Positions 8,464-12,078 of a stretch of DNA of 12,078 bases are shown piece by piece. The first letter of the stretch is position 1. Each line of letters begins with the position of its first letter. The DNA lies in contig JAKUTA010000018.1 of NCBI GenBank assembly GCA_022447885.1, positions 1 through 12,078 on the forward strand. Direction: 5' to 3'. The notes under the pieces are model-generated. The model ran no database searches. It saw only the letters and a list, made by a program, of their open reading frames with translations, and had not been told where the DNA came from. Origin of the DNA: Candidatus Poseidoniales archaeon. Lineage in GTDB: Archaea; Thermoplasmatota; Poseidoniia; Poseidoniales; Thalassarchaeaceae. The position numbers and the translations under genes are program-made.

Positions 8464-9852
8464 TCAGATGGCGAGGTCTTCAGGTGAATCACGGTCCAAC
8501 TCGGAGAGAACATTCCCAGCCAGGTAGAGGCTGCCGACGCAGATGGCGACAGGTGCCCCCCTCCTCTCCTCCAGATGAGCGGGGTGCGGGTCCTCGACCT
8601 CGTACTCAGGCTGTGCATCGAACCAGTCCCTCACCGCCTCGACCGCCTCACCTACCTCTTGGTGCACGACGACCTCCAGGTCAGGCACCATCGCTGACAG
8701 GTGGTCAGCCAACAGGTGGCGATCCAATCCGGGATGCCGCCCCCCGGTCGGCTCGGTCACGATGACGATGTCGAACCCCAACCGCTGTGCGAAATCGGCC
8801 ACCGGTTCCAGAAATCCATCCAGATCGGTCTGTGGGGTCGCCCCCAGCAGCAGGGCGCGCGCGGTGCTGTGGAAGCACCAATCGGAGAGGACGGAGAACG
8901 CGAAGCGCATCCCATCCGGGTTATGGGCGGAATCGATGATCCAGAACGGGGCGTCGTGTTCGTGAGAACCGCGATGCACCAGCTGCATGCGCCCGGGGAT
9001 CTGGGTCGCATACCTGATCTCAACAGCATCCTCCGACGCGAGGGTGAGCGGGATGCTGGAATGGGCCAGCGTTGTCATCGCCATGTGCCACGCCTCGTCA
9101 TACGGGTCGACCACCGGCACGAGTCGCGCATCCCGCATCGCTTGCGCACTGGGAATGCCTTCCTCGAACGGAAACGTCGTCTGGAACTCGGGAACGAACC
9201 ATCGCCCCATCCCCTCGTCGACCTGCGACATGATCCGTTCCCGGGCGCCGGGGTCGTCCGTCCAGCGCGCTATCAACGGCTTGCCCGGCCGTGCGATCGC
9301 TGCCTTCTCGGCGGCGATCTCAGCGAGCGTCTCACCGAGCACAGCGGTATGTTCGAGAGAGAGCGAGGTCAGCACGCACATCTCGGCCTGAACCAACCGC
9401 GTGGCATCCAGTCTTCCGCCCAATCCGGTCTCGACGACCGCCCATTCCACATTCTCTCGGGCGAACTCCAGCATCGCCACGAGGAAGGTGACCTCGTAGT
9501 ACGTCGGCTCCAGCGCCGATGACTCGTCGGCGGCTCGTCTGACGTGCGAGAGGTGGTCGGTGAACCGTCGCTCTGGGATCAGTCGGCCGTCGATGCGCAC
9601 CCGCTCCTCGACACGACAGAGGTGCGGGGAGGTGAACAGTCCGACGCGCAGTCCATTCCCACTCAGAAGGCGAGAGAGCATGGCGCAGGTCGACCCCTTT
9701 CCATTGCTGCCCGCCACATGGATGGCTGGGAAGGATAGCTGCGGATCCCCGAGTCTGCCGAGCATCTCGCGCGTGGTGTCCAGCCCGAGCCGCATCCCTA
9801 GCCCCTTGGTGTTCTCAAACCAGTCGCGGGTGGAAACGGCTTCCGCATCCAT
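8464..9852 (-). CDS. folC: FolC-like folylpolyglutamate/dihydrofolate synthase (Mur ligase family)
   Basis: ATP-dependent Mur-family ligase that would add glutamate to (dihydro)pteroate or folate, retaining the cofactor in the cytoplasm. The 462-residue product shows the P-loop GSNGKGST (48-55), TSPH (74-77), the FolC signature ETGLGGRLDATR (141-152), S-L-E-H with H168, AAEKAAI with the probable carbamylated lysine K183, and DSAHNPDG (307-314) at the start of the C-terminal domain. The ATG at 9852 is chosen because a strong purine-rich ribosome-binding site precedes it by about 10 bases and because homology begins just after it. The frame stays open upstream to 10065, but that stretch overlaps the divergent protease gene and looks non-native. 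Archaeal FolC relatives may act on other pterins or as F420/methanopterin ligases, so the substrate is inferred. The dCMP deaminase follows directly, consistent with a thymidylate/one-carbon unit. Confidence 0.9.
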   Translation of the reverse strand: MDAEAVSTRDWFENTKGLGMRLGLDTTREMLGRLGDPQLSFPAIHVAGSNGKGSTCAMLSRLLSGNGLRVGLFTSPHLCRVEERVRIDGRLIPERRFTDHLSHVRRAADESSALEPTYYEVTFLVAMLEFARENVEWAVVETGLGGRLDATRLVQAEMCVLTSLSLEHTAVLGETLAEIAAEKAAIARPGKPLIARWTDDPGARERIMSQVDEGMGRWFVPEFQTTFPFEEGIPSAQAMRDARLVPVVDPYDEAWHMAMTTLAHSSIPLTLASEDAVEIRYATQIPGRMQLVHRGSHEHDAPFWIIDSAHNPDGMRFAFSVLSDWCFHSTARALLLGATPQTDLDGFLEPVADFAQRLGFDIVIVTEPTGGRHPGLDRHLLADHLSAMVPDLEVVVHQEVGEAVEAVRDWFDAQPEYEVEDPHPAHLEERRGAPVAICVGSLYLAGNVLSELDRDSPEDLAI

Positions 9853-9922
9853 GTTTCGACCCCCTCCTCGGCTCGCGCCGACGTGGGTCAGGATGAAATG
9901 GGCTTCGCGGCTCGCCCGTCCG
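9853..9922. promoter_or_regulatory. Divergent intergenic region between folC and the presenilin-like gene
   Basis: These 70 bases separate two head-to-head genes and must hold, or lie close to, the start signals for both unless transcripts begin inside the neighbouring reading frames. The folC ribosome-binding site is here. I see no convincing AT-rich TATA box or BRE on either strand; the only less GC-rich patch is GATGAAATGG near 9892-9901. The assignment rests on gene orientation, not on a recognised promoter motif. Confidence 0.3.
9860..9869 (-). promoter_or_regulatory. Ribosome-binding site of folC
   Basis: Read on the minus strand this stretch is GAGGAGGGGG. Its GGAGG core (9867-9863) ends 10 bases before the ATG at 9852 and is complementary to the 3' end of archaeal 16S rRNA. 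It is the clearest Shine-Dalgarno match in the window and decides the folC start against the open frame that continues to 10065. Confidence 0.7.
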
Positions 9923-12078
9923 ATGGCAAACGAGGCTGGTACCGAGGTTGCGCGCTCCAGAGGAGCGCCCCGGCATGCGGAACTGGTGCTGCGAGCGCTC
10001 GCCTCACAGTGGCAGTCGATGCTGACCATGGCGCTGATGTTCACCGTCACCATCCTCATCTCCATCTGGATCCAGCCCTACCACGACCGACCCGAATCAC
10101 GGGCATTCGGAGACGCAGGCACGACCAAGGCGGGCTGGCTGGCCATCGAGTTCCTCGCCATCCTGGTGTTCACCGCCATCATCCTCTGGCTGGCGAAGAA
10201 GAAACTCGACTGGATCATCAAATGGGGAGTGCTGTTCATCCTGTGGATCGCGCTCTCGTTCGCGCTCGTGCCCATCGCCTCGTTCATGATGGACGCTGAA
10301 GAACAGCCGTTCGCCTTCCGCGACGAGCCGGGTGCAGGCGAGATGCTCTGGGTGTCCGACGAAGCGAATTCGTTCATCGTCGACAACGGCACGCATCTGC
10401 TGATGTTCTCCGATGGCGGCGGGCTCGAGACGGGCAGCGTGGGCTGGGCGGGGGCGACGCCGGTGTGGGAGCATGAGATACCCAATGAGTTCGGCGAGAG
10501 TCGCACCCGCCGCATCGTTCCCGGTCCTGGTGTGTTCACCTACTGCGATAAGTCGAAATGGATGCAACTCGATGCGAATGACGGCAGCCTCATCGCCAAT
10601 GGCACCGACCCGTGCGAGATCAGCTTCTCCTCCGCCGGACTCGACTGGATGATCTACAGCCAGGACATTCTCTACAAGGACGACCCATGGAAGGACTCCC
10701 AACCGATTCACAACTGGGTATGGATGATGCCGGAAAACTTCGACGCCCACGAGTTCCTGCTCGGACGCACGCTCACCGACAACAGCATGCTGCTCGTGGC
10801 GGAGCGCTGGGCAGGCATCATAGAACTTGAAGACGAGCAGCACACGGGTGAATTCGGTGATGTCGACGTCACCGTGCTCTGGGAGTTCTACCCGGACAGC
10901 GGCGACCGCTTCACCGCCGCCACCTTCGGCCACTCACCCTGGTCCGGCGTAAACTGGTTCGATGCTGAGGACACCGACCGGCTGCTCATCATCGGCAGCG
11001 ATTTCGGACGACTCGATGGTTTCAGCTGGAACGGCTCAGGGATGGAGAACGAGGAGCACATGGCGTTCAACGAGCGCGAAGCATTCGACGGGCCGATTCG
11101 CGGCGTGATGCTGGCGGACGACTGGCGTGACGGTCAACCGAACCTGTGGGTCGTGGACGGTGACCGGATGAGCATGTTCTCGGGATCGAGGATGGTCGAG
11201 GAGTTGACCGTCAGCGCGCCCGCGGGCGAAGGTGCGGTGGGTATGAGCCTGCACACAGTTCCCAACGAGGCGTGGGCGGAGGTCGGATACGAGGACGGAG
11301 TGATGATCTTCGCCGAGAGCGAGGGCTGGCACAGCGGGGTTGCGCACACGCCGGCGACCGAACCGGCGTACATCTTCGTCGACGAATCGGGGTATCTCAT
11401 CGGCTTCCTCAACTGGTCGTGGATCGTCGCCATCGTGCTCTCTGTCGTGCTGATGGTGCTGCTCACCCTCTACCCTGAGTGGTATGTCGTGAACACCGTC
11501 GGCATCCTCACCGGGGCTGGCGTGATCACCATCCTCGGGGTCAGCTTCGTGCCCACCCTGATCATCTTCTTCATGGTCGCCGCCGCCGTCTACGACGCCT
11601 ACGCGGTCTACCGCTCGAAGCACATGCTCGACCTCGCCGACACGATGATCGGGCTGAAACTGCCAATCCTGCTTGTCGCTCCACAGGGCAAGGGGTACTC
11701 GTTCCTCGAGGAGGAGGCTGTCATGAGCGGCGCCGGTGACGGCGGTCCGCCTGCAGATTCGGGCGCCGCTCCGATGAAGCCGCTGCCACAGGCTGAACCC
11801 AAGAGCGGTGACGCCCTGTTCATGGGACTGGGAGATGTCATCTTCCCAGGGATGCTGGTCATCTCAGCGCTGACGTTCCTGCCCGACGGTGCCGGATGGT
11901 TCGGCATGAGCCTCGCGCTGACGACGGGCGTTGTAGCGCTCATCGGCGGCCTGGTAGGTTACTTCGTGCTGATGACCTACGTGGCGATGGGTCGGCCGCA
12001 GGCCGGCCTGCCGCTCTTGAACGGAGGTTCGATCCTAGGGTATCTGGTCGCTGGGGTGACCCTGGCGGGCAGCGGCGC
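9923..12078 (+). CDS. Presenilin/SPP-like intramembrane aspartyl protease with large extracytoplasmic insert (3' partial)
   Basis: Membrane-embedded aspartyl protease of the presenilin/signal peptide peptidase (A22-like) type, expected to cut single-span membrane proteins within the bilayer. The frame is open for 718 codons and runs off the window. Membrane segments: about 33-51, 72-91, 101-123, 498-517, 521-541, 543-560, 631-655, 662-688, and a last one starting near 700. The catalytic pair is Y557-D558 and G635-L-G-D638. GRPQAGLPLLNGG (690-702) occupies the PAL-motif place, with GLP instead of PAL. Residues 124-493 are inserted between segments 3 and 4, the outside in presenilin topology. 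They are Trp/Tyr/Gly/Asp-rich with repeated short beta motifs such as LWVSDEANSFIV, LLIIGSDFGRLDGF and LWVVDGDRMSMF, suggesting a beta-propeller. The protein's only visible cysteines, C208 and C231, lie there. A Gly/Pro-rich loop (about 575-628) separates the catalytic segments. ATGs at 9893 and 9851 are alternative starts; 9923 gives the most protein-like N-terminus. Typical archaeal homologues are about 300 residues. Confidence 0.87.
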   Translation, partial: MANEAGTEVARSRGAPRHAELVLRALASQWQSMLTMALMFTVTILISIWIQPYHDRPESRAFGDAGTTKAGWLAIEFLAILVFTAIILWLAKKKLDWIIKWGVLFILWIALSFALVPIASFMMDAEEQPFAFRDEPGAGEMLWVSDEANSFIVDNGTHLLMFSDGGGLETGSVGWAGATPVWEHEIPNEFGESRTRRIVPGPGVFTYCDKSKWMQLDANDGSLIANGTDPCEISFSSAGLDWMIYSQDILYKDDPWKDSQPIHNWVWMMPENFDAHEFLLGRTLTDNSMLLVAERWAGIIELEDEQHTGEFGDVDVTVLWEFYPDSGDRFTAATFGHSPWSGVNWFDAEDTDRLLIIGSDFGRLDGFSWNGSGMENEEHMAFNEREAFDGPIRGVMLADDWRDGQPNLWVVDGDRMSMFSGSRMVEELTVSAPAGEGAVGMSLHTVPNEAWAEVGYEDGVMIFAESEGWHSGVAHTPATEPAYIFVDESGYLIGFLNWSWIVAIVLSVVLMVLLTLYPEWYVVNTVGILTGAGVITILGVSFVPTLIIFFMVAAAVYDAYAVYRSKHMLDLADTMIGLKLPILLVAPQGKGYSFLEEEAVMSGAGDGGPPADSGAAPMKPLPQAEPKSGDALFMGLGDVIFPGMLVISALTFLPDGAGWFGMSLALTTGVVALIGGLVGYFVLMTYVAMGRPQAGLPLLNGGSILGYLVAGVTLAGSG

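Noticed and set aside
8701..9522. Plus-strand open frame (273 codons) opposite folC
   Set aside because: The minus strand carries all FolC motifs in order; the opposite frame has none.
9853..10065. Upstream extension of folC to the first ATG at 10065
   Set aside because: It would add 71 residues unlike FolC, overlap the protease's first membrane segment, and ignore the strong ribosome-binding site before 9852.
10097..10933. Minus-strand open frame (278 codons) inside the protease gene
   Set aside because: It is antisense to the continuous presenilin-like frame and is His/Arg/Glu-rich without domain signatures.

Overview
The window is GC-rich, densely coded DNA that looks archaeal. It most resembles the marine Thermoplasmatota (Marine Group II/III, Ca. 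Poseidoniia). The indicators are a large CARDB-type surface protein with one C-terminal membrane anchor and a very acidic tail, a full-length Lhr-type helicase, an archaeal UPF0200-type P-loop kinase, a FolC-like ligase and a presenilin-type intramembrane protease. The lineage is inferred from gene content; no rRNA or marker tree is available here.

Layout: 1-7920 is a plus-strand run of three genes. The first is a 5'-truncated surface protein (ends 4212). The second is an Lhr-family helicase whose GTG start overlaps the preceding stop codon (4209-7307). The third is a UPF0200-like kinase (end 7920) whose start is unclear: the best-fitting start is a CTG at 7363, although an ATGA overlap at 7304 opens a different frame. 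Positions 7927-9852 hold a minus-strand pair, a FolC-like Mur ligase (8464-9852) followed 51 bp later by a dCMP deaminase (7927-8412). The deaminase converges on the kinase with only 6 bp between them. From about 9923 to the end, divergent from folC, is a presenilin/signal-peptide-peptidase-like aspartyl protease that runs off the window.

How the genes may work together: the deaminase makes dUMP, and FolC retains the folates that a folate-dependent thymidylate synthase would use, so the minus-strand pair fits thymidylate supply. The kinase next to the deaminase recalls proteins in which a P-loop kinase-like domain is fused to a deoxycytidylate deaminase. The surface protein and helicase are tightly linked without an obvious shared function.

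The most unusual item is the protease. It keeps the YD and GLGD catalytic motifs, but carries about 370 extra residues between its third and fourth membrane segments. Its topology places this insert outside the cell, and the insert looks like a beta-propeller-type sensor or substrate-recruiting domain. There is no non-coding stretch over 300 bp, and I saw no tRNA, rRNA, CRISPR array, insertion sequence or attachment site.
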